From G963422445 sp963422445 (GTDB taxonomy: Bacteria > Pseudomonadota > Alphaproteobacteria > Thalassobaculales > Thalassobaculaceae), in assembly GCA_963422445.2 (NCBI GenBank), contig OY729512.2, positions 3,720,001 through 3,784,000 of the forward strand: a DNA stretch of 64,000 bases. The letters are read 5' to 3'. This document shows positions 1 through 9,260 of the stretch, in pieces (the stretch's first letter is position 1; every line of letters starts with the position of its first letter). The notes under the pieces are model-generated. The model saw only the letters and a list, made by a program, of their open reading frames with translations, was not told the DNA's origin and searched no databases. The translations under genes and the position numbers were made by a program.

Positions 1-879
1 ACCGCCAGGAAGTGGCGCAATCGTTTTGCCGAACAGGGCCTGGACGGGCTCGAAGACGAGCCGCGGCCCGGCCGCCCGCGGTGCATCGATGATGACGCCG
101 TGGCCGAGGTGGTGCGCAAGACGCTTGAAGAGAAGCCTCGGGATGCGACGCACTGGAGCACGCGCTCGATGGCCCGCGAAACGGGCTACGCGCCGTCGAC
201 GATCCACCGTATCTGGCAGGCCTTTTCGCTGCAGCCGCACCGGCGCGAGACTTTCAAGCTGTCTGCGGACCCCTACTTCGTGGACAAGGTGCGCGACATC
301 GTCGGGCTCTACGTGGACCCGCCGCAGCATGCCATGGTGCTCTGTCTGGACGAGAAATCCCAGGTTCAGGCCCTTGATCGCACCCAGCCACTGCTGCCGC
401 TGCGCCCTGGCCAGGTCGAGCGACGCACCCATGACGACAAGCGCAACGGCACGACCTCGCTGTTCGCCGCCCTCGACATCGCCACCGGCGCGGTCATCGG
501 CAAGTGCTTCCGCCGCCACCGAAGCCGGGAGTTCCACAGGGTCCTGGACCACGTCGAGGCCAACGTGCCCGAGGATCTCGACATCCACATCGTCATGGAC
601 AACTACTCGACGCACAAGACGAAGGAAGTCCGCGACGGGTTCGCCAAGCGGCCTCGCTGGCACGTGCACGTCACCCCGACATCTGCCTCATGGCTCAACC
701 AGGTGGAGAGGTTCTTCGCCAATCTGACGGAGAAGCAGATCAGGCGCGGGGTGCACCGCTCGACCGTCGAGCTCGAGCAGGCGATCACCGCGTATATCGA
801 GGCGGTCAACGAGGACCCCAAGCCGTTCCGATGGCACAAGTCGGCCGGCGAAATCCTCGCCGCCATCAAGCGCTTCTGA
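1..879 (+). CDS. IS630-family DDE transposase, 5' partial
   Basis: This is the cut-and-paste transposase of the IS630/Tc1-mariner superfamily. The reading frame is open from base 1, so the start codon lies left of the window, and the stop is at 877-879. Catalytic residues are visible: the first Asp in LCLDEKSQ, the second in IVMDNYSTHK and the Glu in NQVERFF. It aligns throughout with the full 365-aa transposase at 41883-42980, so about 75 N-terminal residues are missing here. The visible part carries no internal frameshift or stop, so the gene may be functional if complete upstream. Confidence 0.9.
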   Translation, partial: TARKWRNRFAEQGLDGLEDEPRPGRPRCIDDDAVAEVVRKTLEEKPRDATHWSTRSMARETGYAPSTIHRIWQAFSLQPHRRETFKLSADPYFVDKVRDIVGLYVDPPQHAMVLCLDEKSQVQALDRTQPLLPLRPGQVERRTHDDKRNGTTSLFAALDIATGAVIGKCFRRHRSREFHRVLDHVEANVPEDLDIHIVMDNYSTHKTKEVRDGFAKRPRWHVHVTPTSASWLNQVERFFANLTEKQIRRGVHRSTVELEQAITAYIEAVNEDPKPFRWHKSAGEILAAIKRF

Positions 880-941
880 CTGAGAACCCGCGAACGCGCG
901 CCAACTCACTCATAACTGTGCGAACTTCGGAATTAGGACAG
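1..941 (+). mobile_element. IS630-family element, 5' end outside window
   Basis: The transposase is cut by the left window edge. The right terminal repeat lies at about 918-941 and is followed by TA, the usual IS630 target. This end resembles, in inverted orientation, the ends of the complete IS630 at 41857-43034; both share the core AAGTTCG and a GTCCT block. The two are related but diverged copies. Confidence 0.8.
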
Positions 942-1104
942 TAGCCCATTTTTAACATTGTGAGCGCTGATTGGCCGCTTCGCGCGTTGTATTTGGCCGA
1001 TTTTGGACGTAAGTGATTGATAGATGGTTGAGATGCCTGATGTAGTGCCATAAACGCTTTTATATGTCTTGAACCGGGCCGCGTCCTCCGCTACCGTAAG
1101 CGCG

Positions 1105-2869
1105 ATGTTCATCCGAAGCACCGCTTCGGGCGAGAGGTACTTCACCTTTCAACTCGTTCGTTCCGAGCGTGTCGGTTCCAAGGTGCGCTAACGCACCTTG
1201 CTCAACTTGGGACGACACTTCCAGATCGCGCAACCGGACTGGCCAGCGCTTTGCCGGCGGATCGACGAGATCCTCACCGGTCAGCTCGCACTGGAGCACG
1301 ATGCCCCGGGGCTGGAGACGCATGCGCAGCGCATCGTCGCCCAATTGCTCGCACGCGCCGGCGCCCCCGGCGCAGGACCCGACATCCAACGCGTGGATGT
1401 CGCTTCGCTCGAACTCAACCGTCCGCGCTCGCTCGGCGTGGAGCAGGTGGGGTTGTGGGCGATGGACCAGCTCGCGCTTCGCGCCCGGCTCTAGGAGCTT
1501 CCCGTGCCCGCGTCGCTTGGTGCGGCGGTGGTCGGCTCGGTCATCGCCCGCATGGCGCGCCCGGGCTCGGACCGCGCGACGCGGCGCTGGCTCGGGGAAC
1601 GAAGCGCGCTTGGCGAGTTGCTCGGGGTCGATTTCGAGACGATGGGGGCGATGCAGTTGTCTCGCGCCTCGGACGCGCTCATAGCCCATCGTGAGGCCAT
1701 CGAACGCCACCTGTTCGACCGCGCGATGGGGCTGTTTGACCTGCACCCCACGGTCACGCTCTATGACCTGACCAACACCTTCTTCGAAGGCGCGGCGCGG
1801 CGTCAGCCCAAGGCCCCGCGCGGGCCCTCCAGGGACAAGCGCACCGATTGCCCGCTTCTCACCCTGGCGCTGGTGCTCGATTCGAGCGGCTTCGTGCGCC
1901 GCTCCAAGGTGTTCGCCGGCAACGTAGGAGAACACCACACCATGGCCGACAGGCTCGCTGCGCTGGGTGCCCCGCGCGAGGCGCTCGTGGTCATGGACCG
2001 TGGAATCGCCACCGAGGAGCGCGTGCAGTGGCTGCGCGACAATGGCTATCGGTACCTGGTGGTCAGCCGTGACCGCATCCGCCAATTCGACCCCGAGGCC
2101 GCGCAACGCATCGAGACCGCATCGCGACAAGGGGTGCATCTGCACAAGGTCGTGTCCGAGGATGAAACGCGCCTTTATTGCTTCTCCGAGGAGCGTGCCA
2201 ACAAGGACCGCGGCATCGTGGAGCGCTTCGAGACCGCGCTGACCAAGCTCTCCGATGGATTGTCGCGCCCGCGCACCCGCAAACGCGTCGACCAGGTCCG
2301 GGAGCGGATTGGGAGACTCAAGGCGAGCAATCGCCGCGTCGCCCAGTACTACGACGTCGAACTCGACACCGACCAAACCGGCGAGCGCGCCACCGCGGTT
2401 CGCTTCACCCGCCGCCCGGTCGAAGGCTCGATGATGACCCATCCAGGGGGGGGGGTACTGCCTACGCACCAACCAAACCGATTGGGACGAAGAAATCTTG
2501 TGGCGAACCGACCTCACCCTCACCGACCTCGAAGCGGTCTTCCGCTCGCTGAAATCGGAGCTCGGACTGCGCCCCATCTTCCACCACAAGCCCATCCGCG
2601 CCGAAGGACATCTGTTCATCTCCGTCATCGCCTACCAACTCGTGCAGGTGATCCGACGGCGCCTGCGTGAGACCGGCGAGCACGCGAACTGGAACACAAT
2701 TCGCCGAACCCTGGAAGGACAGCAGCGCATCACCGCGACCTTCCGCCGCGACGACGGGCGCAGCTTGCATGTGCGAAAAACCACCCGCGCCGAACCGCCC
2801 CAGCAGGCCATCTACGACGCCATCGGTATCGACCCCACACCCGGAGTAACCACAAAGACCGTCGTCTGA
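1105..2869 (+). pseudogene. IS1634-family transposase, decayed
   Basis: The frame starting at ATG 1105 (MFIRSTASGER) has the normal IS1634 N-terminus but meets TAA at 1189-1191. It resumes in the same frame (RTLLNLGRHF) until TAG at 1492-1494, then continues in frame to a run of ten G at 2446-2455 that breaks it. The conserved C-terminal part (DLTLTDLEAVFRSLKSE) is in another frame and ends at 2869. By family comparison both in-frame stops sit where Gln codons are expected, so each could be a single C-to-T change. The motif TLYDLTNTFFEG is retained. The element ends were not resolved but probably lie near 1040 and 2900. It cannot encode a full transposase as read. Confidence 0.85.
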
Positions 2870-2984
2870 CATCACCATCGGCGTGCACATGTAGGGCCAC
2901 ACCTCCGTTTCGAACGTCATAACTGTCTGATTTACAATGAACGTGTCAGGGGGTGGTTAAACTTGGGTCAGCGTTCCTTTCCGG

Positions 2985-3258
2985 TCAGTGATAGTCGATC
3001 AGATCCACATCTACCGCCTCGCCGTTCTCGAAGCAGGACACAACACGCCAGTTGCCGGAGGCGCGAACGCTCCACTGGCCCACGTGTTCACCCTTCAAGG
3101 GATGCAGCCGGAAACCTGACACGTCGGTGCTGCCCGGGTGGATCGCCTCTTGCAGCCGGAACAGGATGCGCCGGAGCCGGATATCAGATCGGCGGGCAAC
3201 CGTGCGGGATCATCCCGCACGTACAGCGTCCGCAATCCCTTGTGCCTGATCCTTAATA
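2985..3258 (-). pseudogene. higB: RelE/ParE-type HigB toxin remnant
   Basis: On the minus strand the C-terminal two thirds of a HigB-type mRNA interferase is readable: RLRRILFRLQEAI, GFRLHPLKGE, SGNWRVV and a terminal AVDVDLIDYH before the stop at 2985-2987. The expected N-terminus (RHKGLRTLYVRDDP) is in another frame, so there is an indel at about 3190-3200, and no start codon remains in register upstream. HigA antitoxin genes normally follow directly downstream. Here that position is occupied by the right flank of the IS1634 element and no HigA is seen. The family call is by motif recognition. The locus is inactive as read. Confidence 0.75.
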
Positions 3259-3597
3259 GTGCACTGTAAAATCAGGCGTTACGAGCTTCAACCGTTTGCG
3301 TGCCAAAACCTGTGTAGATATCCTGCCGCCCATGCTCATTGTTATCGCTTCCCGAACTGACGCTGGAAGTAAATTGGCCACACGATAAGGATTGTTCGCT
3401 TGCGACCGTCACGGTTTGCTGCTCCGTCAGATCGCTTCAGCACTTCGAGCAGTGAATTTCCTGGCCAATAACCGAACGTTACAGGACGCCATGCTGAAAT
3501 AGCCACCGATCGAGAAAACACGTCGATGCCTGTTGCGGTCAGGACGGGCGGCGGGTCATGATCGGAGTATCGTTTCAATCTGGAACAGAGTGCAGCC
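3259..3597. other. Intergenic stretch without recognisable gene
   Basis: A short minus-strand frame (3342-3599) is open but matches nothing I recognise and lacks a convincing ribosome binding site. No RNA gene or terminator was seen. Confidence 0.5.
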
Positions 3598-3957
3598 ATG
3601 CGAATTCATAACCTGTACGCGGACGTGGCCGGAAATTCACATTTTCGCGACATCGAGATCGAATGGGTCGAAGATCGCCGCACCAGCAAGCTGTCAAAAC
3701 GTTTGCCTGCATCGGGGATCATATTCCGGCAATCTCCAGCCGATTACGACCTCGATTGGCACACGGCGCCGCGTAAGCAGTACATTGTGAATCTCGATGG
3801 CGGTGTCGAGATTACGGCAAGCGATGGCGAGGTTCGCCGGATTGAGGCCGGAGAAATCATTCTGGTCGAAGACACATACGGAAAAGGACATCTGTCGAAA
3901 GCGCTCGAAGGGAAGGTCCGGCATTCGATCTTCATCCCGGTCGAAGAGGAAGACTGA
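3598..3957 (+). CDS. Small cupin-domain protein
   Basis: This 119-aa protein has a single conserved barrel pattern. A GIIFRQSP strand leads into a WHTAPRKQY segment, then a glycine turn (LDGGVEIT) and the EAGEIILVED strand that closes a cupin fold, with GKGHLSK after it. Cupins of this size act as small sensors or enzymes, and the substrate here is unknown. The usual metal-binding HxH motif of the first cupin box is not obvious; only single His residues (WHTA, GHLSK) are seen. It ends 14 bases before the GTG of the endonuclease frame and could be co-transcribed with it. The start is the first ATG of the frame. Confidence 0.75.
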   Translation: MRIHNLYADVAGNSHFRDIEIEWVEDRRTSKLSKRLPASGIIFRQSPADYDLDWHTAPRKQYIVNLDGGVEITASDGEVRRIEAGEIILVEDTYGKGHLSKALEGKVRHSIFIPVEEED

Positions 3958-3971
3958 CAAGAACCGGAAGC

Positions 3972-5063
3972 GTGCCAACGGAGCCCATTCCCGCCACCAC
4001 ATTGACCTTGCTGGAGAGCATCAGCATTGTTCTCGGTGAAAATGTTGCCGATCATACCGGAATCTTTACCTGGATGGGATATGTCGGGATGGTACTGATT
4101 CGCGCATCTGTTTCTTCATTGGAGATGTTGGCCGTCGGCAAGGATTTTCTTCAGTCGGTCCTGAATCTCGCCGGCTCGCGCGACAATCCGAAAAGCAAGT
4201 TTCCGCATCAGCCGCTTCTGCTGCTGCTGGCTCTCGGGCGGGCTATCAACGGACATGGCAGACTCGAAACATTCAACACGCTTTGCAAACCGCTTGAAAC
4301 ACTGCTTCGGGAATTCTCACACCCGGTCAAAGTTTTGCACCCTGAACAGCCATTCACATTTCTTAGGAAACCGTATCTGTGGGAGATTCCGGCGTGGAAC
4401 GAACTCAAGCGGGACGACAAAGGTACCTTGCGGAAGAGTTCGCTGATCAAGCAGGGCGCGCGAGCCGGTATTCCGGACCCGGTGCACAGGCTTCTGGTTC
4501 GGGAGCCGCGGCTCGTTCGACTGGCGGCGCAGATCCTTCTGGATGCCAGGTTTCCCGTGACGATCCACGAGGATATCCTTCGGGAAGTGGGAATACCCGT
4601 GGAACCACTCTCGGTGCAGGAAATGTTGATGTTGGGCCAGGGGCTGAATTTTGACCTGCCCTCGACCTCACCGCCCCGTGATCCGGCGTTTCGTGGCAAA
4701 GTTCTCCATGTTTACGAGAATTTGTGCGCGGTCTGCGAACAGGACATCCGGCTAAAGGACCATACACTGGGACTTGAGGCTGCCCATATCCGGTGGCATT
4801 GTGCAGAAGGCCCGGACATCGTCCAGAACGGTTTGGGGCTTTGCAAGTTACATCATGAAGCCCTCGATCGTGGCGCAATCGGTTTGATCGAAACCCGCCA
4901 GGGATTGAATATCAACGTTTCAAATCATCTGGCTGGCCGAGGGTCGGCATTCGAGGAGATGCAACGCTTGAAAGACCAGCCATTGTTTCTGCCTCGGGAT
5001 CCGGATCACAGGCCGAAGGACAGTTTCATCAAATGGCACAGTACGCATGTATTCAAACCGTGA
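3972..5063 (+). CDS. SBD-HNH phosphorothioate-recognising restriction endonuclease (ScoMcrA-like)
   Basis: This looks like a type IV restriction enzyme that cleaves DNA carrying phosphorothioate sulphur. An N-terminal sulphur-binding domain begins with PHQPLLLLLALG (residues 78-89 from GTG 3972) and continues through HPEQPFTFLRKPYLWEI. The FPVTIHEDILREVG block follows. A C-terminal HNH nuclease (residues about 254-305) has CAVCEQD, LEAAHIRWH and CKLHHEALDRGA, giving the Cys pair, His and His of a zinc-supported HNH fold. The hydrophobic first 50 residues are not typical of the family. ATG 4125 (312 aa) is a better start by family length, though its ribosome binding site is poor. No dnd or ssp modification gene is in the window, so it looks like an orphan defence gene. 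Confidence 0.85.
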   Translation: MPTEPIPATTLTLLESISIVLGENVADHTGIFTWMGYVGMVLIRASVSSLEMLAVGKDFLQSVLNLAGSRDNPKSKFPHQPLLLLLALGRAINGHGRLETFNTLCKPLETLLREFSHPVKVLHPEQPFTFLRKPYLWEIPAWNELKRDDKGTLRKSSLIKQGARAGIPDPVHRLLVREPRLVRLAAQILLDARFPVTIHEDILREVGIPVEPLSVQEMLMLGQGLNFDLPSTSPPRDPAFRGKVLHVYENLCAVCEQDIRLKDHTLGLEAAHIRWHCAEGPDIVQNGLGLCKLHHEALDRGAIGLIETRQGLNINVSNHLAGRGSAFEEMQRLKDQPLFLPRDPDHRPKDSFIKWHSTHVFKP

Positions 5064-5251
5064 TTGGCCGGGCATCGTCCAAGATGTCGCCGGGATCCTC
5101 GGGGTGCCGCACTGGTGCTATCTGACCGCGCAAGTATACCCTTGTGCCAAAAGCGTAATGGAACCCCTCGGTTTTTCCCCGGACCATGCGTATGGCCGGC
5201 TGGAGAAACATGATCGAGGTCGCCGGGAAAATCGCGGCCCGTGAAAAGAAA

Positions 5252-5441
5252 GGGGATTACATACATAGGTTGATTCTGGTGCAATGTGTCAAGATGTCGG
5301 GAAGATGTTTGCCAACTATCAGTGTATGCAGCCCACCAAGTTGTTTGGGGGGGGGGGGGGGGGGGGGGGAACTTTCTCGGAAATTCCCTGTTTAACCTTT
5401 CGCGAAAATTGAAGGAGAGTCAACCCATGTATGTAATTCCC
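5252..5441. repeat. 190-bp segment bounded by 22-bp inverted repeats
   Basis: Arms at 5252-5273 and 5420-5441 are inverted copies matching at 20 of 22 positions. Both read CAACC(C/T)ATGTATGTAAT toward the outside of the segment. The right arm contains the start codon of the lipoprotein gene. On the left arm the same bases open a minus-strand frame running antisense to the end of the endonuclease gene. The 146-bp interior holds the 23-G run and the ribosome binding site of the lipoprotein. The sequence fits an invertible regulatory segment or a short MITE-like element. No recombinase is adjacent. Confidence 0.7.
5347..5369 (+). repeat. Run of 23 consecutive G
   Basis: This is an uninterrupted homopolymer of 23 G upstream of the lipoprotein gene, about 57 bases before its start codon. 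Such tracts can vary in length by slipped-strand replication and tune promoter spacing. They are also a common place for sequencing artefacts, so the exact length is uncertain. Confidence 0.9.
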
Positions 5442-6131
5442 AAAAGAAACACCATGAGAACGAATTTCGCCGTTGCCGGAACGATGGTTTTAGCGCTCGC
5501 CGCGCTTGCGGGATGCAAACTGCATATCGCGCCGGAAGTCTACCTGTCCGATCTGAGGGTCGCCGCGGTTGACGACGAGAGTGGTTTGACAACCTCCACC
5601 CGGATATCCGTGCAAATTCCGTCCTCGGACGAGTGCGCGAAGTACCGGACGGAGATATCGAAAGTTGTCCACGGGATGTTTCCCGAGTACGCGATTGCCG
5701 GATGCAGATCGGAGGGGTTCGAATCCTTTCTCGATATCGATGCCATGATACCGTTGGTCAATACAAAAATGGAGTGGGACGACTCCAGAGCACTGCTCGG
5801 AATACTATCTTTGCAAGATAATGGCGACATTTCAGTCGGCATGCTGTTGAATACACACAGATACGACGTGCTGTCGAAAAGAATGAAAGATGAGTTTTTT
5901 CAAGATCTTGATCTTACCGATTCCCGAATTCGTCTGATCGTTAATAACGATGCGAGGCGCACAAAACATTTCATCGTCGAAGGCGTATTTCTGAATGGGG
6001 ATCGACCGGTGCTGAAGGCCGCGAAATTTCCGATCAAGCGGCGTCAGAAGGTAGAGATCACTTTATCAAACGTGGCTGCATCCAGTTTGGCACGGCATGG
6101 CGAAGTTCCCGTTATACGGGTTCTGTACTGA
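5427..6131 (+). CDS. Putative lipoprotein of unknown function
   Basis: This protein of 234 aa has a hydrophobic signal segment (VAGTMVLALAALAGC) ending in a clear LAGC lipobox, so it is predicted to be lipid-anchored on the envelope. The mature part begins KLHIAPEVYLSDL and is otherwise unrecognised. It resembles in outline small lipoproteins found with phages and genomic islands, but no family can be named with confidence. ATG 5427 is preceded by a good ribosome binding site (GAAGGAGAG). ATG 5454 would also keep the whole signal peptide. Its codon use is less GC-rich than its neighbours, which together with the flanking elements suggests transfer. The start codon lies inside the right arm of the inverted repeat. 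Confidence 0.7.
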   Translation: MYVIPKRNTMRTNFAVAGTMVLALAALAGCKLHIAPEVYLSDLRVAAVDDESGLTTSTRISVQIPSSDECAKYRTEISKVVHGMFPEYAIAGCRSEGFESFLDIDAMIPLVNTKMEWDDSRALLGILSLQDNGDISVGMLLNTHRYDVLSKRMKDEFFQDLDLTDSRIRLIVNNDARRTKHFIVEGVFLNGDRPVLKAAKFPIKRRQKVEITLSNVAASSLARHGEVPVIRVLY

Positions 6132-6518
6132 GTAGGGTCTATTGCGTGATTGCATGGCTGCCAGGCGGGATTTTCAACTGGCAACCGAACAATTGTTCGA
6201 GACAGACCGTCCTGTGCAAGTGAGGGATTGCCAACACACCACATCCGGACAGGGGCATATCTCTGAAACAGCCACTGTCAAATCTTGTGACTGTTCCGCA
6301 TCGGTATTTCAGACTCGTCTTCTACCAGTTTGACTGGGATATTTGAGGATCGCTCCGGCAAAGATTCAGTGAAATGAAGGCCTTGGCTCTGGTGAGCGCC
6401 GGAACTTTGAGAAACTGTAGTGCGATATTCGAGGTACGGCAGAGGCTGATATACAGGCATAGGTTGACTATTGAGCCGGTTTTCCCGATCATGTCGTCGT
6501 GCATACGATGGCCGCGCC
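6132..6518. other. Stretch without gene; left flank of IS1634 copy 2
   Basis: No coding region is supported. From about 6312 onward this is probably the untranslated left end of the IS1634-type element, whose transposase starts at 6519. Confidence 0.5.
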
Positions 6519-8315
6519 ATGTTCTTTCGCCTCAAGCCTGCCGGCAAATACAAGTACCTCCAGATCGTCGAGACCCACCGCGAGGGCAACAAGGTCAAGC
6601 AAGCCGTCATCGCCACCATCGGAAGGCTCGACACGCTCGCCCCTTCCGGAACCATCGACACGCTGGTGGCCTCCGCCGCCCGCTTCGCCGAGACCCTCAT
6701 CGTCCTGTCCGAGCACGACGCAAAGGACGGGCCGGACGCAGAAGTCGTCGCCATCGGCCCCTCCCTGATCTTCGAGCGCCTGTGGCGCGAGAGCGGATGC
6801 CGCGAGGCGATACGCTCCCTGCTTGCCGGACGGACCTTCGGCTTCGATGTGGAGCGTGCCGTGGTCTTCACCGTCCTGCATCGCCTCATGATCTCCGGTT
6901 CGGACCGCAGCGCCCTGGAATGGCGGCGGAGCCAGAAAATAGACGGCGCGGGGGCGCTTGAGCTGCACCAGCTCTACCGGGCCATGGGCTGGCGCGGTGA
7001 GACGCTTGGCGACGATGAAGCCGGCGACCGCTTCGAGCGGCGCACCAAGGACTGGATCGAGGAGACCCTGTTCCATCGACGGCGCGACCTGTTCAGCGAT
7101 CTCGATCTTGTGGTCTTCGATACCACATCGCTGTACTTCACTGGCGAGGGCGGCGAGAGCCTGGGCCAGTACGGCAAGAGCTAAGGACCGTCGCAGCGAT
7201 GGCAAGCAGATGGTGTCGGGGATGGTGCTCGACGGCGACGGACTGCCGGTGTGCAGCGAGATGTGGCCCGGCAACACCGCCGACGTGACGACGCTGGACC
7301 TGGTGGCGGCACGCCTGCAGAAGCGCTTCGGGGTCCGCTCAGTGTGCCTTGTGGCCGACGCCGGGATGATCTCCGGTCGAGGCGCGGGGCTGGCCGTACA
7401 TCCTCGGTGCCCGCCCGCGTCGGACGAAGGAGATCCGCGACACGGGTCTCGCTGACAGCTCAGCGTTCGAGACCATCGAGGTTGTCCGCCAGCGCCCGGA
7501 TCCGATGGCCCTGGAGGTCAAGGACGTCACGGTTCCCCCGGGCAAGGATGGGGACGAGGCGCATCGCTATGTCGTGTGCCGCAATCCGGCCGAGGTGCGC
7601 AAGGACGCCGTGACGCGCGCGCAGATCCTGGCCAGCCTGGAGAACAAGCTGCACAAGAAGGGGCCCAAGAGCATCGTCCCCAACCGGGGCTTCAAGCGCG
7701 ACCTGAAGATCGACAGGGGCTCGGTCGCGATCGATCACGACAAGGCACGCGACGAAGAACGCTTCGACGGCATCCGGGTGTTGAGCACCAATACCTCCCT
7801 GACGGCCGTGGACATCGCCCTGAGATACAAGCAGCGATGGATGGTGGAACAGGTGTTCCGAACCGCCAAGAGCCGGCTTGAGACCCGCCCGGTCTTCCAC
7901 AAGACCGATGCCACGATCTGCGGCCATGTCTTCTGTTCGGTCCTCGCCCTGGTGCTGCAGAAGGAGCTTCAGCGCCGCATGGAAGACGCCGGCATCGTCC
8001 GAGTGGGCGGACCTGCTGCGTGACCTCGAGGCGTTGACGGAAACCCGCATCGAGCACCATGGCAAGAGCTTCGCGGTTCGCAGCAAGACGGTCGGCGTCG
8101 CCGGCCGGATTGCTCAGTGCATCGGCGTGCGTTTGCCCAACACCGTGCGACAGATCGCCACAGGGAAGGAGGATACCGCGACGATCGGCGCCTGAACCGT
8201 CCTCAAAATCCCCGCAACAGGCCAAGGCACCGAAATGTAGTGCCAAAACCTCCGTCGCGTCATCTAACCGACGAAATCAACTTAGCTTTCCCAAAACCAC
8301 TGTAGAAGACGAGTC
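6312..8315 (+). mobile_element. Probable limits of second IS1634-type element
   Basis: A perfect 14-bp inverted pair, GACTCGTCTTCTAC at 6312-6325 and its complement at 8302-8315, brackets the transposase at a spacing normal for IS1634 elements (about 2 kb). The right arm overlaps the stop codon of the sugar isomerase gene. I infer these are the terminal repeats. No target duplication was recognised, so the limits are tentative. Confidence 0.45.
6519..8195 (+). pseudogene. IS1634-family transposase, multiply frameshifted
   Basis: ATG 6519 starts MFFRLKPAGKYKYL, a normal IS1634 N-terminus. The first frame stops at 7182-7184 because one extra T after GQYGKS pushes it out of frame. The next conserved part (KDRRSDGKQMVSGMVLDGDG) is in another frame, followed near 7375 by a small deletion after VADAGMIS. 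The frame from about 7378 (EARGWPYILGARPRR) runs through the C-terminal catalytic segment (YKQRWMVEQVFRTAKSR) to about 8005. A further indel moves the tail (WADLLRDLEALTE) to the frame ending at 8195. Three separate lesions make it inactive. Confidence 0.85.
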
Positions 8316-9144
8316 AGACAGCGGTCTGATAACGCTCCTTGATGACCTGGACGACCTCGTCCCCGGGGCGTCTCCACCAGTTACGCTCGGAAAAGATCTC
8401 GACCTCCCGATGCCCACGGAATCCGGCGGCTTCCACCCAGCCGCGGATTTTCGGGATATCGATCACGCCATCGCCCATCATACCGCGGTCAAGGCGCATG
8501 TCTCTGGTATCGGCAAGCCAGTCATTGACGTGGAACGCGGTAATACGCTTGCCCGCCCTCGCGATCTCCGATTCGAGATCAGGATCCCACCAGACATGAT
8601 AAACATCAACGACGATTCCGAGTTCCGGTCCGTCGCCCAGAAGGTCACACCAGTCATTGGCCTGCTTGATTGTTGACAGCACGGAACGGGTCGCGGCCAG
8701 CATGGGGTGCAGGGGCTCCAGAGCCAGCGTCACTCCGGCCGCTCGGGCGTCCGGCAAAAGAACCGACAAGCCCTCCAGGACCCGGCCATGCGCCCGTTCG
8801 AGATCCGTCGAGTCCTCCGGCATGCCGCCGACCACGAACACCACGCACTTTGCCTTGATTGCAGCAGCGTCTTCGATCGCCTTGCGGTTATCGTCAAGGC
8901 GGTCCTGAAAGCCGGATGGATCCAACACGGTCAGGAAACCGCCAACGCACAGGCCGGAAACCTCCATGCCGTGATCGTCGAGCAGACGCGCCACCGGCGC
9001 CGCACCTCCGTCATCCTGCATCTTGTCGCGCCAAACCGCGATTCCATGAACCCCGTGGCGGGCATAACCTTCGACCGCTTCCCGTAATGACCACTGAGGG
9101 CCAGTCGTGATCTGGTTGATCGACAGCAGGGTTTCGTCAAGCAT
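8314..9144 (-). CDS. Sugar phosphate isomerase/epimerase family TIM barrel
   Basis: This 276-aa AP-endonuclease-2-like barrel (xylose isomerase-like family) typically isomerises or epimerises sugars or related hydroxy-ketones with a divalent metal. Visible metal-site candidates are the Glu in LALEPLHPM, the Asp and His in VVDVYHVWWD, the His in ITAFHVNDW and the Glu in HREVEIFSE, in the order normal for the family. ATG 9144 (MLDETLLSINQ) is chosen because the upstream 45 codons are rich in Arg and unlike the family. It is a single gene read toward the IS1634 remnant, and its last codon coincides with that element's presumed terminal repeat. The substrate cannot be told from sequence. Confidence 0.85.
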   Translation of the reverse strand: MLDETLLSINQITTGPQWSLREAVEGYARHGVHGIAVWRDKMQDDGGAAPVARLLDDHGMEVSGLCVGGFLTVLDPSGFQDRLDDNRKAIEDAAAIKAKCVVFVVGGMPEDSTDLERAHGRVLEGLSVLLPDARAAGVTLALEPLHPMLAATRSVLSTIKQANDWCDLLGDGPELGIVVDVYHVWWDPDLESEIARAGKRITAFHVNDWLADTRDMRLDRGMMGDGVIDIPKIRGWVEAAGFRGHREVEIFSERNWWRRPGDEVVQVIKERYQTAV

Positions 9145-9260
9145 CACGGGTCTCCGCACGGACCGTCGGCATTCACGCGGGCGTCGTATTTCGCTGGACG
9201 CCGGAAAGATTTCCGCCAATAATTGAAGATATTTCCTAGCGAAGGACGGAACGGTTGACA

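Noticed and set aside
1060..2628. Long minus-strand open frame of 522 codons opposite the IS1634 transposase
   Set aside because: Its text has no family similarity and is the shadow of the GC-rich transposase on the other strand.
5006..5284. Minus-strand gene beginning at the left inverted-repeat arm (MYVIPFLFTG)
   Set aside because: It overlaps the 3' end of the endonuclease gene in antisense and has no family similarity; its start is explained by the repeat.
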